Part shown: positions 11,700 to 23,480 of the stretch, piece by piece
How the letters are laid out: the number at the start of each line of letters is the position of its first letter
How positions within the stretch are numbered: the first letter of the stretch is position 1
Assembly (NCBI GenBank): GCA_030544215.1
Contig: JARZZO010000001.1
Span: 66,021,956 to 66,085,955, forward strand
Reading direction: 5' to 3'
DNA length: 64,000 nt
Source of the DNA: Zantedeschia hybrid cultivar
Lineage: Eukaryota; Streptophyta; Magnoliopsida; Alismatales; Araceae
Position numbers and translations under genes: made by a program
The notes under the pieces: generated by a model
The model's database searches: none
Told to the model about the DNA's origin: nothing
What the model saw: only the letters and a program-made list of their open reading frames with translations

Positions 11700-11835
11700 A
11701 TCAGGAATTCCGGATCGGATCGGGTCCTCGAATCGGGACCCGCCGATCCCGATCCGAATCGGGATCGGATCGACCGGAATCGGCCTGGATCGGTCGAAAT
11801 CGGCCGAATCGGGACCTGCCGATCCCGATCCAGAA
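11700..11835. repeat. Degenerate GATCGG tandem repeat
   Basis: About 135 bp are built from GATCGG/AATCGG words in both orientations. Such arrays often form the subterminal parts of hAT-type MITEs, but no ends could be fixed. A copy of the word AACAGAAATGCAT follows it, and again at about 11985. Confidence 0.6.
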
Positions 11836-12146
11836 CAGAAATGCATTCTATGGTTCACATAGGTTTCAAGTCACACTTAGAGAGGAACTTTTTGCTCAAA
11901 CTTTCAGCAAGCAGCATAGAAAAATCCATTAATGCCACTGTTTATTCATCTAAATAAGCTAAAACCACATCACATTAATTATCCGGAACAGAAATGCATA
12001 CAGAAGTAAACCGGATCATCCAACAGAAAGATAACTTCCTAAAATGAATCTTAGCCAGAAACAAAAGGGGATAACACACTTAATTAGAAACAAGAAAAAG
12101 GATGAAAAGTAGCATCTATATAAATTCACAAACCATGAAAGAAAAA

Positions 12147-12222
12147 TCAGTAACACCATGGATCTAACCAAGCAAAGGCTACAAATCAGTAACACCATGG
12201 ATCTAACAAAACAAAGGCTACA
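12147..12222 (-). repeat. 38-bp tandem duplication in the HSF 3' region
   Basis: Two units containing AATCAGTAACACCATGGATC lie head to tail about 190-260 bp past the HSFA4 stop codon, probably in the 3' UTR. Confidence 0.8.
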
Positions 12223-12406
12223 AAATCTGTATACATGATTCCAAATGTTTCAATTTACAGCAGATGAATGAAATAAAGATAGGGAGAAGACAGAATGTGT
12301 TTGTATTACGAGCAATGTGTTTGTACTACGAGCCACAAACTCTTTACCTCATCAACCAAGCGCACTCTTTCCCAAGTATAAGTCAAACAGGGAAAATCAG
12401 TGATGT

Positions 12407-15343
12407 TCATTCAGCTGGAGTGAGACGGCCCATTTGTCCTGCAATATGATCAAGATTTTTCCTGTTCCACCAAAAGTTACCCCTCCCTGTTGTCTTAGCA
12501 TCATTCCTTCTGGGGTCTATATCCCGTCTTTCTGATTGGACCTCCTGGGTGTCCGAAGAACCAGGAGTCTCAGTAAGAAATTGCTCCCAAAATACATCGT
12601 TTACTCCAGTGGGTACGGCTGATGATGTCATCCTTTTATCTTGATCTGGCACTGGGGGGCCCTCAGGAGGGGCAGGATCTGAATTTACATCTATCTCAGA
12701 AATTTTAGGCCGTTCTGTGTGAAGGTCAATATGAGGAAGAGCAGGGCTTTCTGCATAACCTGTTGAGTCTGCCAAGTCTGGGGAGGAATGGATATCCCCC
12801 AAACAAGGTGGAGAATGATGCAATTCAGGTGATCGAGATTGTAAATTCACATCATTATCACTAGATGATGCATGCAACTCCATAAGAACCACGGTAGAAG
12901 GTATGTTTGTCGTAGTGTTGTCATATATTTCCTCTCCAGATATATGACTTACACCACGAATGAAGTTCTCCAAAGAATTCAATGATGATTCCATTTTTTC
13001 AAATGGCTCGTCCAGAATCTGCAAAGAACCAGTATCTACTTTCTCTCTTGCCACAGACTGCAGAGAATTTTTGCCGTTCTCTTTCACTAGATTGGCATCA
13101 CCAAAGTAATCAAGTTTTGGCAATCTCCTCTTTTTCCCTAGGACTTCAGATTGCTGCATGAGGTTAGAAAGAAAGCCAGGCCTTTGTGTAATCTGCGACA
13201 AGAAGGCCATGATCTGCATTTGGCGATGCTCCATATTATGAAGCCGATCCTCCAAAGACTGCATTTGAAGATCCATGCCATGCTGCTGCTGCTGCGCGTA
13301 TCTTTGCAGCTCAGACATGAGCATGTTCTTCTCTTGTTTCAATTTCTCAATCTCCTCCTCAAGCTCCTGTTTTTCTGCCTCTGTTAAAGGCCCTGAAGAG
13401 CCACCTTGCATCTGATGGTGAAGTGAATGGCTGTGTATAGGCTTCCGTCGATGAATATTTTTCAAACGGTGTCTGTGGCCTCTTACAAAGTCATCATTCG
13501 CAAATTCCCACTGGTCAGGGTCTACTTTTCTAAACCCCTGTTAAGCAAACGGAAGTTAGGAATCCACTTTTAGATGAGGATGTATATCTCACAAAAAAGA
13601 AAACTGATATCTGAATTGTTGATACACAGTTCTGTTTTGCACGTTTATATGAATTAGAAGAAACAGTAGACATAAAAAGAAAAAGTAGCAGCAACAACAA
13701 CATCTATTTGAATATGCTTTGAGGTGAGGATGTAAATACCTGGTGTACATACTGTTGACAAATAGATATGCTTTGCAAGTTCATATGAATTAGAAGTCAC
13801 ATAGAAAAAGAACAAACACGAACATTTATCTCAAAGAAGCTCAACCCTTTCCAGAAACATTGCACGATGGCAGATGGTCAACAGTTTTTTTTTTCTTTTA
13901 ATCGTATAGTGGCAGTAACAGCATTTAACCTCCATCTATGTGACCAGTGCTGATGTATGAACGAAGTGTTTTGAAGGACTAGCAACATACTACGCACGAT
14001 CTCACTCAGTTAAACTGTTTATCTTATCAGCTAGGCACCATCTCTCAAATAAGAACTCCCAATTCTTTGCCTTCATTGATTTTAAACTAACAGAAAATAT
14101 GGAAGACTCAAATAACAGAAACATGCGCTGCAACAAATGCCTGTCTAGCACCAGTAATAGAGCATGTCTGCTACACCAGAAGACAGCTGAAATGACTGCT
14201 GTCTCATTGTCTGCTCATTGGGTGATATGTTATGACATGGTTGAGATGGTCACTGACATAATCAGTGACTAAACCCTCATAAGAACCAATAAAAGAGGGG
14301 AAAATATGTCAGGAACGTTAAGCTATCAGCAGAGCTACACATTTCCTTTTTCTTGCACCCTACTGCATATACAAAAGGACTCGAAACATGCATGAATCAC
14401 ATATAATATCAACAGTCAACAGACATTAGAAAGAGATGGGTCAATCAAAAGATATAAAGGCTGTAGAATCAAGTTTGACCAGACACCTCAAAACACACTT
14501 GTACATGTGTACTTGTGAATATTGTCTCTTGGACTTATCTTGAAACATGAGGGATAAGCTTCATAGATATCTGTGGAGATGTCAAAACGGTTTGCCAGGG
14601 GAAGCTGTCCCAAACTTTGGGGGTGAAAAGCATTACAAAATATTCAACTAGAAATGAATTCTAACTCTATTGCATTACAAAATATTCAACTAGAATGAAT
14701 TCTAACTCTATTTCTTGAAACTGAAAATTTACACATGGGATAAGTAGCCAAAGCGTAGCTAATGCAACAGAACTTACTAGAAGAAAGTTGAGCTTCTTAA
14801 CTACGGAGCATGGAAGCATCCAAATGTATGTAATCGCCTGGGTAACTCAATTCAACCAAAATCATCCAGAGGGGTCTATGCAGGCATATTTACTCATGAC
14901 AAATGAAACAAGAAACATCTTTCCATACTTTTCATCAGCCAGCAAGTCACCAGACCCGAAGAATTACCAAGCAAACAAAGATCCATCTGTGTTTCCCATT
15001 TGGATCACAGCTCAAACCCAACCCCAATTCATTAGGCAATTAGTCCATGACTTTGCCCACCCACACATAACACACAAATCAAAGTATCATATCAACAGAA
15101 ACCCATTTACAAGTGTCATCCACTTACATAGGTATTGAGCTGACGGATGAAGCTGGAGAAGTTGTTGTGCTTGAAGTACTTGGGGAGCAAATCCCTCGAG
15201 AACTCTGGCGGGCTCCACACGATGAAGCTGTTGTTGCTCGGCCCCCACGACACTATAGAGTTGGTCGAAGGATCGTCCACCATATCATAAGTCTTGATGA
15301 GGAAAGGCGGCGGGGAATTCGAACCTCCCTGTGATCCATCCAT
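12407..15343 (-). CDS. HSFA4: Heat shock transcription factor, class A4
   Basis: A two-exon gene: exon 1 is 15343-15128, a 1589-bp intron follows (GTAAGTG...TTAACAG), and exon 2 is 13537-12407. The predicted protein is 448 aa, normal for A4 factors. The start is the ATG at 15343 (MDGSQGGSNSPPPF); an upstream in-frame ATG at 15424 only adds unrelated residues. The DNA-binding domain is at about residues 10-103, and the intron falls at the conserved site inside it (after RQLNTY). The coiled-coil HR-A/B region is at about 123-190 with a Q-rich centre. A basic NLS, KKRRLPK, is near 207. The aromatic-acidic activation motif DVFWEQF is at about 386-392. A C-terminal export-like stretch is LDHIAGQMGRL. 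The NLS context and the AHA motif define subclass A4, nuclear activators linked in known plants to heat, oxidative and cadmium/zinc stress. All key parts are intact, so it is probably functional. Confidence 0.93.
13539..15127 (-). other. Intron of the HSFA4 gene
   Basis: The intron separates the two halves of the DNA-binding domain in phase 0. It holds no gene. A 42-bp tandem duplication (14631-14713, word TTACAAAATATTCAACTAGA) lies inside. Confidence 0.85.
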
Positions 15344-16330
15344 CACAAAAATCCCTCTTTCCTCTTTCCACCCAAAAACAACCCCAAAGAAGCAATCTTT
15401 GCAGCAACCCAGAAGAACCCTCAACCCCCAAAATCCGGGAAATTCTCTACCATCATCGGAAACCCAACTCAGAAAACCGCTTCATCTACTCCCAGCGCAC
15501 CTCTGCAGCCCCAGATCCGCCTGCCGCCAGATGGGCACACGCAGACCGATCAAATTCCTGCTCCAAATCCTCTGCACTCCCTCCCTCACGTAGAATTCGC
15601 GTTGGAAAACGCGTCAAACAGGCAAAGAACTCAGCTTTACGCAAAAGGGTCTGCGGGGATGAAGACGGAAGACCAGGTGGAAGTGGGCTCGACAAGGGGG
15701 AGAAAAAAAAAAGCCAGAACACAAGAATTAGAAACGGAAAGTGGGCAAAACAAAGGGGTTACTAGATCTTTTCCTGGGCTCTCTTTACAGAGCAGGTTTG
15801 CTCCCGGAGAAGCTGGAAAGGATTGGATTTGGGATTGGAGATGATTTTCCCAGGAGAACTCTGCACTTGTTTTGTTTTCTTTCTATTAAAATTTCCTTCT
15901 GGGGGTGGTGGGTGGTGTTCTGGAAGATAACAGGAAGGTTCTTTCCAGGGTTTTAATTAGTTTCCAGTTTCTGAATGGGGTTGGGGGGGATGTCTTCCTC
16001 CATGGGGCTATCCAGAAGTCAAGAGCTGGAGCCCTTGGACTGCAGACTTCCAGACTGTGTGCCCCCGGGTACAGTGAGCCACAGGCCAGATGTTGAAGTA
16101 TATTGGTCAGGGAGGATTAGGGAAGTGTTTGGGTTCTCTAAAATTTTTAAGAAAAATATTTTTTTCAACTAACTTTTTATATGTCTTACAAGTATGAATA
16201 AAAATTAATTAAAAAATATTTATTGTAAATTGGTAAAGAACTAGAGACCTTTCTTTTGGAGATTAGAAATATTTGTTGCAATGTCCTTCACATTTTCATT
16301 TAGTCGTTTGATACATCGTACAATGCCGTA
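15344..16330 (-). promoter_or_regulatory. 5' UTR and presumed promoter region of HSFA4
   Basis: The CT-rich (on the minus strand GA-rich) DNA directly upstream of the HSFA4 start is typical of a plant 5' leader. Short frames on either strand here lack conservation features. No unambiguous TATA or heat-shock element could be fixed by eye. Confidence 0.4.
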
Positions 16331-16333
16331 AAA

Positions 16334-16592
16334 TAAGGTTTTTTTGTATTTGGTGTACTGCAAACTATTTACGTTACATTTTCATACATGTTTGATGTGT
16401 GATAAATTATCATATTTCAAAATTAGTTAACATTAAAATCCTTCTTCTAGCTGATTATGATTTTCAGTCCAAAGTTACCTTAAACTAAAACCTGCGATTT
16501 AAAAATTGGTGATTTTAAAATCAATAACTTTATTTTAGTTGATTTTAAAATTGATATTTCACAGCATTTTCCAATGCACCAACGAGCCTTTA
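16334..16592. mobile_element. MITE, copy 1 of a local family
   Basis: The left end TAAGGTTTTTTTGTATTTGGTGTACTG is mirrored by GTGCACCAACGAGCCTTTA-like sequence at the right, with internal runs of ATTTTAAAATCAA. Related copies lie at 21528-21822 and, inverted, at 41555-41735. No coding capacity. Confidence 0.55.
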
Positions 16593-17493
16593 GATAAGAG
16601 TTAACATCAAGACCAAAAAGAGACTTTACTTGTAATATTTGCCGAATTTAAGAATTACTAAAATTTATCATCTCTACTATCTGATCTTTAATTGTAATAT
16701 TTGTGTGTTGTCCATATGTTGCAGGTAGTGCAGGACGTATTTTCTCTTGGAGATGAGATCCTTTGTAAGCTCATCCTCATTAATATTTGCTTATGGCTGC
16801 AACCATGGACCCTTACTTAATCCACATGGGTGTCCTACTATTTTGGCAAAACGTTTCAAGCTTTCAACAATATAAACGAGAGTAGCCCACCAAGGCCTGT
16901 GGACGACCTCATCTAGCTTATTTATGTGCACATGTGGCTAGATTTGAATATTATGTTATAAATAGCATGACTCAACTAATCTTTTTTCCTTGTCTTATCC
17001 TTTGAAATCTTTTGGGCATGTTAATAAGTTGTTTAATTTGACATAAAAAATTTTAACATATTTTTATTAAATTCATCAATTTTCAAAATACGCAAAAGTA
17101 AAGTCTTTGATTTTTAGTTTTAAAATTTTTGGTTTCAATTTTTGCTCATGATAGTTTTAGATTAAAAAATAAAATCAGAAAAAAAAAGAGTCACATGAGT
17201 CAGCACAATTTTAAAATCTAACTATCTATGATATTTCAAACACAAAAAGTCTAATAAATACATTAGACATAAAAAATATTGTCACATATTTTATAATATT
17301 TTACACAAATAAACACTTTAAACTACTGGAAAATTTTTTTTTGGAAAATACAGCAAAAATTGTGCCGTGGTTCAATGGTCCAAACTTCTCTCCCTTCTAT
17401 TGGCCCGGCCGTCACTTTTCTCCTTGCCGGCTTGACAGTCGTTGCCTTACCTCACTAAAAAATATTTTATATGTACCCTTGTATATTATCCTA
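16593..17493. other. AT-rich spacer
   Basis: No gene or RNA is visible. ATTTTAAAATT words at 17090-17320 resemble the interior of the MITE family above and may be a decayed copy. Confidence 0.4.
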
Positions 17494-17699
17494 CTAGTTG
17501 CAATTCCACGCAACGCACGACGAGATATATAATTAATTTAAGTAAAGTTAGTATTTTATATTTTGTGAATGAATGAATAAAATAATCATAGAAGAATATA
17601 TATTAAAAAATATAGATATTTTTTTTCTATGAATATTAAGTTAGTTGTTTGGTAAACATTAAAAGTTCAGAACTATTCTATCTAATTGAAATATAGATT

Positions 17700-18480
17700 A
17701 AGAGAAAACTAAAAAGTGAACTGAAGGTTATTATTATTATCATCTCATAAGATTATCTTAATAAATGTTGTGTTGAAATATAGATTGGGAGAAAAATGAG
17801 AGAGAGACTAATCTCGTTAATAATGAAATTAGTTATTATTATCTAATGAGACTATCTCAATAATGATAATAAATATAAAAATTTATTATTATTATTCTAA
17901 AAGTTTGTCCCAATATTAATAATAATAACAACAATAACAACAACAACAATAATAATAATAATAATAATATGAGCGAGAAAAGTTGAGAGGTCTCATTAAT
18001 AACAATAATAAAAATAATCTTAATAATAATACTAATATCAAAATTAATTATTATTATATTATGAGACTATTTCAATAATAACAATAATAATAATAATGAT
18101 GATGATGATAATGATGTCAAAATTAGTTATTATTGTCTTAAGAGATTGCAACAACAACAATAACAACACAATAATAATAATAATAGGGGATAGAAAATAA
18201 AAATATTAATAGGAGAGAGAAAAAATGTGAAAGAGGAGAAAGAGAGATAATAATAATAATATAATATCAAAATTAGTTATCATTATCTCATGAGATTACT
18301 ATTTTGATATTTATTTTTTAATAATAACAATATCAAAATAAGTTATTATTATCCCATAAAATATCATAATAATAATAGTAGTAATAATAATAATGATGAT
18401 GATGATGTTAAATTTAGCTATTATTATCTGAAGAGATTGCAACAACAATAACAATAATAATAATAATAGGAGATAGAAAA
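17700..18480. repeat. ATT/AAC microsatellite field
   Basis: Repeated (AAT)n, (AAC)n and (GAT)n runs occur with recurring blocks such as AAAATTAGTTATTATTATCT, which appears several times and suggests local duplication of a longer unit. Confidence 0.8.
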
Positions 18481-18549
18481 AATATGAGATATAAATATTA
18501 ATAGGAAGAGAAAAATATGAAAGAGGAGAAATAGAGATAATAATAATAA

Positions 18550-18960
18550 TACTTAGGCAGAGAGAGAGAATTAATAAGAGAGAGAGGGGAGAGAGAGAAC
18601 TAATAAGAGAGAGGGGAGAGAGAAAGAATTAATGAGAGAGAGGGGGAGAGAGATGTTCAGATAGAGAGAGAATTAATGAGAAAGAGAGGGAGGGAGAGAT
18701 AATTAATGAGAGAGATGTTGAGAGAGAGAGAGAATTATTGAGAAAGAGAAGGAGAGAGAGAGAAAATTAAGGAGAGAGATGTTGAGAGAGAGAGAATTAA
18801 TGAGAAAGAGAGGGAGAGAGAGAGATGTTGAGAGAGAAAGAGAATTAATGAGAAAGAGAGGGAGAGAGAGAGATGTTGAGAGAGAAATTAATGAGAAAGA
18901 GAGGGAGAGAGAGAGATGTTGAGAGAGAAAATTAATGAGAAAGAGAGGGAGATAGAGAAT
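18550..18960. repeat. GA-rich minisatellite
   Basis: Irregular tandem units of roughly 45-60 bp are built from GAGAGAGAATTAATGAGAAA and GAGAGATGTTGAGAG blocks. Confidence 0.85.
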
Positions 18961-19072
18961 TAATAGGGGATATAGGTATTAATATGGAAGGGAGAGAGAG
19001 AGAATTTAGGCGGAAACAGAAAATTCTGGTGTTAACACGTAGCACCACAAAACTCTCTTTTATATATATAGA

Positions 19073-20020
19073 TAGATTTATATATAAACATGCTCTTGAC
19101 TTTCATATTTTTTATAAATGCCTCTAACATCTTTAGAAAAATTGTAATTATATCTTTCCGTCAAATGCTGTGAATCTTGACTGAATATGTTGAAAAGATT
19201 CTATAAATTTTAGTTAAGATAGGGATATGTGTCTAAAATTTTGATGAATTTAAGAATATAAATACAATTATAACTATTTTTTAGCATATTCTATTAGAGT
19301 TCATTGCATTTTGACGAGAGACACAGCCGCAACCTTTCCACCGCATGACCAGAGATAAATCCACAACCTTTCGGAGAATGTCAAAAGTATTTATAACAAT
19401 ATGCGAGAGTTAGGAATATTTACACAAATATAATAATTTACGGAGAAACATATATAAAAACCCTTCCATTAACTAAAAAAGTTTAATCCTCTAAAAGTAT
19501 ATATGTATACATATCGTATTCTTGAATATTTTAATGAAATTATAATTCTTTTTTTAAAATAACTCCACGATATGCGTATAAAATCTTGAATGATGTCGTA
19601 AATCTTGGCGCATATGAGATCTCCAAATGCTTTCAGGTATATTGATCTTTTCCGGAGTATATAAAAGAAACTCTTGATTACTCCTTATTTACTTGCCATT
19701 TCTTTCCCCTGACTTTTCTTCTTTCTTTGGATTTTTTTTGCATACATATCCTCAAAATATTATGCATCGTCTTTTGAAAACACTCATTATTTGTTGTATC
19801 TCTAAAATTCTAACAAGGCCCACACACATACCCTTCAGTAAGTGGCTGTGAGAATATTGTAAAAACATTCTTTAATTTTGTTAAAAAAAGTAATAAATTA
19901 TCAATTCATCCTTTTAAAAGTTAAAAATAAAACTTTTCCCTTCTCTTTCTTTTAGTGCTATAGTCGTCTCTTTATAGTTAAGTTGAACGTTAACAACTAT
20001 AATTAACTTAACAAGATAGA
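19073..20020. other. AT-rich spacer
   Basis: Nothing gene-like is visible on either strand: no long frame, splice pattern, tRNA or terminal repeat. Confidence 0.45.
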
Positions 20021-20235
20021 TGTTGATGTAAAGCTATGGAGATAACAAATACGGTCTATTTTAAGTGTACAGCGACAGTATGATGAGTTCAGGAGTACAA
20101 TATTAAGTAATATAAAGTTGAAGAGTATGCATACAAATGATGCTGATGTAAAGCTATGGAACTGTACAGTGATAATATGATGAGTTCAGAGAGTACAATG
20201 TGGTAATATAAAGTCGAAGAGTAATGCATACAAAA
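20021..20235 (+). repeat. 120-bp tandem duplication
   Basis: TGTTGATGTAAAGCTATGGA at 20021 recurs as TGCTGATGTAAAGCTATGGA at 20141. Similarity continues through the TATGATGAGTTCAG and GCATACAAA blocks. The second unit has a short internal deletion. Confidence 0.8.
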
Positions 20236-20775
20236 AATCCTTTTCTTTTCATGAAGATTTTCTTATGTTTTGGTTTTGAGTGGATAAGATTATGACACAA
20301 TGTCAACAGCTCAAGGCCCCCTTCAAACAAACTGTGACATTATCCACATGCATCCACCTAGACTTCTCATAACATATTCGATATGAAAACATCTTGACTT
20401 GACTTATAGACTTTTGTGTTCCCATCTTAATCTATTGGTCTAATTGTGCTTTATATCACATCAAAATTTAAATTTTCTAATAAAATAATTAATATAAATA
20501 ACATAAAGCATAACTAAACTAATGAAAGGAAGTAGAAGCAGGAGTCTACAAACGAACATCTAGGCAATCTCATTCATGCATATACTTCATGTCTCCTTCA
20601 CCCAAACCACACTCTCCCTAATTTCTCATAACCTACTTTTTATAGATTATTGGAGAACCCATTAATTCTTCCTCTACATCCTTTTTTCTTTTTTAGTGTG
20701 TGTAAGAGAGAGTAGTGTTACCAAACATCACTAAAGAATCATTCATCACTCACCTCTCATTTTTTTTGGTTGTGC

Positions 20776-20777
<2 letters not shown>
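20236..20777. other. AT-rich spacer
   Basis: No gene, RNA or terminal repeat is seen between the 120-bp duplication and the GA microsatellite. Confidence 0.45.

Positions 20778-20863
<86 letters not shown>
20778..20863. repeat. Long (GA)n microsatellite
   Basis: An almost perfect GA run of about 85 bases, the longest simple repeat in the window. GA runs of this kind bind plant BBR/BPC factors, but no gene lies close enough to infer a role. Confidence 0.95.
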
Positions 20864-20865
<2 letters not shown>

Positions 20866-20927
20866 TGTGAGTAATGATTTCCATAGCAAATGATATCTAA
20901 GCACTCACATGATCTCACTTGTAGTAG

Positions 20928-21143
20928 CAGACGTAGAAATTTTGTTTACGAGAGTATTTCGGATAATAGACAAGTGCGGTCATTCCATTAAGTCAAAGTT
21001 GATGAATCAATGTGGTCCCCCTAATAGGTCAAGATCTTTGGTCAATTACTTTAATAAGTTAAGATAAGAAGACCTTAGTAGATTTTATAAAATTCAGTAA
21101 GATCACAAGACCCACTAATTACATATTATTAGATCCACCACTG
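20928..21143. mobile_element. Degenerate hAT-type MITE
   Basis: The left end CAGACGTAGAAATTT and the right end GATCCACCACTG (complement CAGTGGTGGATC) resemble the intact element at 40869-41253. The flanking octamers do not match, so it is an old or rearranged copy. Confidence 0.4.
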
Positions 21144-21527
21144 CCCACATGTTGATAGCCCCGTATTATCTTTTTGCATGCAACATAGAGTCAGAGAACT
21201 ATTAAATTAAGATGCTTACTGGATGCTCGTCGTTGGCTAATTGCACCGCCTCCAGTGATTGCCAATTGCCTTCTCCATCTATATAAGTAGACAAGTCATT
21301 TCACCGACCGGAGGCCCCAACTACACCGCTTTGTTTAAGACCTCCCCCGTAAACGAGAAAAAAAAACTGTAATCATAGTTTTCAGATTATTTAATAAAGA
21401 AAATCCTTAATGACAAAAAGTAAGGCTGCAATAATGTAATTATTTCAGATAAAAGCTGAAGGGAGAATATGAATGGGAATGTCCACTAGTTTGGAGGGAA
21501 AGTTTTCCTAGGGTTAACATATGTAGT
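21144..21527. other. Spacer with a promoter-like TATA box
   Basis: A CTATATAAGTAG box lies at about 21281-21292, but no coding sequence follows on the plus strand. Nothing else is recognisable. Confidence 0.3.
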
Positions 21528-21822
21528 GTAAAATGACATTGTCTTTATGTTTAGATTATTGTAAATTATTGTATAATATTTTTCATACATTTGAAGCACC
21601 GTTAATTATCACGTTTTAAAACCCGTTGACTCATTCGATACACTTTTTAGCTGATTTTGATTTTTAGCTTAAAACTATTTGAAAACCAAAACTATTTGAA
21701 ACCAAAATTAGAGATTTTAAAACCAATGATTTTAAAATCAAATTTTTTTATCAGTTTTAAAATTAATGATTTTAAAATTAATATTTTATAGTATTTTACA
21801 GTGCACCAAACAACCTTTTTAT
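21528..21822. mobile_element. MITE, copy 2 of a local family
   Basis: The blocks TTTTAGCTGATTTTGATTTT, ATTTTAAAATCAA and CAGTGCACCAAACAACCTTT occur in the same order as in the copy at 16334-16592. Confidence 0.55.
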
Positions 21823-22439
21823 GTCTACACTCACTTTCCATTCACCATAGCCTAGTTTTCCTTCGGGTAAACTAGATCCATTCATAACCTAGTACTTCTT
21901 TAGTTATAGTAGATCTATTGCCTGGCTATAATTTAAAAAATCACAAGGTAACAATTTTCCTTTGCACTAAGATGAATGTTCTTTTAAATGGATGAAGTCA
22001 CTGACCCTTGACAATTGCATTTTGGCCCTTTTAGCTTAGTATGCATGTTGAGAATAACGGTTTCTTTCATCAAGATGATGAGTTGTTTGGCAGGATAAAG
22101 TCACCTGACCAACATTGATAGGGGTACTTATTTCCTTCAACTAACATATATATATATGTAATAAGAACAATTTCTTCACGAACTCTAGTCTAGGCCTATG
22201 ATTGGTTCCAACTAATAACTGGGATGCTTCCAAGCTACGCTATGCCAGGCAAATAATTGGGCCCTCATTTTAAGTCTGTGGGTCAAAGCTTAGTAAGAGC
22301 CTTGGGGGATTGTTAATTCTATCTAGATCTAATCTTTTTCTTTGGCTGTCCTCATCCCTGGTATCATCTTTCTCTATTGATTGAACATAACTCGGCATTT
22401 TATAGTCTCTTCACTTGAAGGAACATAGGTTTAATTTCC
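21823..22439. other. Intergenic spacer
   Basis: No coding region, RNA or terminal repeat could be supported here. Confidence 0.4.
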
Positions 22440-22641
22440 ACTAGGTGCATATACTCCCCTGTACTAGGGTGCGGCTCATAAAGTTTCTTAACTGATTGAG
22501 TTGATTTAAAATAATCACTTAATTAGGCGGAATAATTATAATTCATTAAAAAATTATCTCTAATAGAGAGGTACTTGCGAGATTCGAACTTCCCTCACTT
22601 AGGAGACGTTGTAAATATTTAATCATTGAGCCAGCATGACC
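22440..22641 (-). mobile_element. tRNA-derived SINE candidate
   Basis: Read on the minus strand, GGTCATGCTGGCTCAATGATT gives an A-box-like stretch. AGTTCGAATCTCG, about 35 bp later, is close to the RNA polymerase III B box (GGTTCGANNCC). The sequence then runs on for about 130 bp with no tRNA fold, as in a SINE body. The tail and target-site duplication were not resolved. Confidence 0.4.
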
Positions 22642-23068
22642 AAAAAAACAGATATCATGTCTCTCCTTCACTGTCCATTGATCTCCAATGGCTAATAGGG
22701 AGAGCACAGGGTGGGTCTTACGGATGATAAACTGAAGGTGCCATACTATCCAAGCTCAAGCTAGACATAGGGAAGAAGGGTAATATTTGCTGCACTGCTC
22801 GATCAGTGCAGCAAGTTAGTAAGTTATCTTATAATACAAGATGTCATTAGTTCAGTTAAGTGGAAGATATATGAGTTGAGCAATTTTTTTTACAAGTCAG
22901 AATTTTAAACGTGACAAATATACATACGTGGTGTGACAAATATTATGTGGGCATGATAAATATTATTTATATCTATATCTTCAACTCTCACATATTGTAA
23001 GAAGTACACCAAAAAACTAAAGAGATTATTTAGCTATGCCCTTGCCGTTACGTATTTTTGTTGAACGA

Positions 23069-23085
23069 TTTAGGGTTTAGGGTTT
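23069..23085 (+). promoter_or_regulatory. Telo-box-like repeat
   Basis: TTTAGGGTTTAGGGTTT lies about 90 bp before the ARF-GAP pseudogene. Such telo-boxes are common in plant promoters; this may be a remnant of the parent gene's promoter. Confidence 0.5.
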
Positions 23086-23173
23086 AACGTGGTTAAAAGG
23101 AGTAAAGTAACTAACTTATTCTTGGATTAAGGATTATAAAGGGGTAAGACTCGGCCAAATGGGTATGCAACAA

Positions 23174-23480
23174 TGAGCTCGGCGGTAGCATTTCGGCGCT
23201 GCAGGATCTCCAGGTGCAGCCACGGACCTGCACCTGTGTTGATTGCTTCCAGAAGAACCCCCAATGGCAATGGGTGCACATCTCCTACGATGTCTTCTTG
23301 TGCCTCGAGTGCTCTGGCAAGCAACATGGCCTCAGCGTCCACATCGGCTTCGTCTGCTCCGTCACCATGGACTCTTGCTCCAAGATCCAACTGAACTGAA
23401 GAACTTGCGGACCGACGGCAACGACGTGCTCTTGGCCCAGAACAACACCCTCAGCCACCATCTATGGCGGACATAGGCCT
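23174..23480 (+). pseudogene. ARF-GAP domain protein relic
   Basis: The frame from 23214 reads a clear ArfGAP zinc finger: CVDCFQKNPQWQWVHISYDVF then LCLECSGKQHGLSVHIGFVCS and VTMDSCSKIQLN. The four zinc cysteines (C-x2-C-x16-C-x2-C) are kept. The arginine finger of the normal GKHRGLGVHISFVRS segment is lost: it reads KQHGLSVH here. The N-terminal start requires a frame shift near 23200, a stop follows IQLN at 23397, and the next part (LKNLRTDGNDVLLAQ) is in another frame. Intact relatives (AGD6/AGD7 type) switch off ARF GTPases at the Golgi. With no introns across this stretch it could be a retrocopy. It is almost certainly non-functional. Confidence 0.8.

Larger units (their letters stand above)
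17494..19072 (-). mobile_element. Candidate non-autonomous Helitron
   Basis: Read on the minus strand, the element starts TCTATATATATAAAAG, the usual TC start, and ends in CTAG after a GTGCGTTGCGTGG stretch typical of plant Helitron 3' ends. The host bases are A before the 5' end (plus 19073) and T after the 3' end (plus 17493), as expected for insertion between A and T. There is no Rep/helicase coding. The interior consists of ATT/AAC microsatellites and a GA-rich minisatellite. The terminal hairpin is weak, so the call is tentative. Confidence 0.55.

Noticed and set aside
23069..23085. Interstitial telomere
   Set aside because: Only about two and a half TTTAGGG units; better read as a promoter telo-box.
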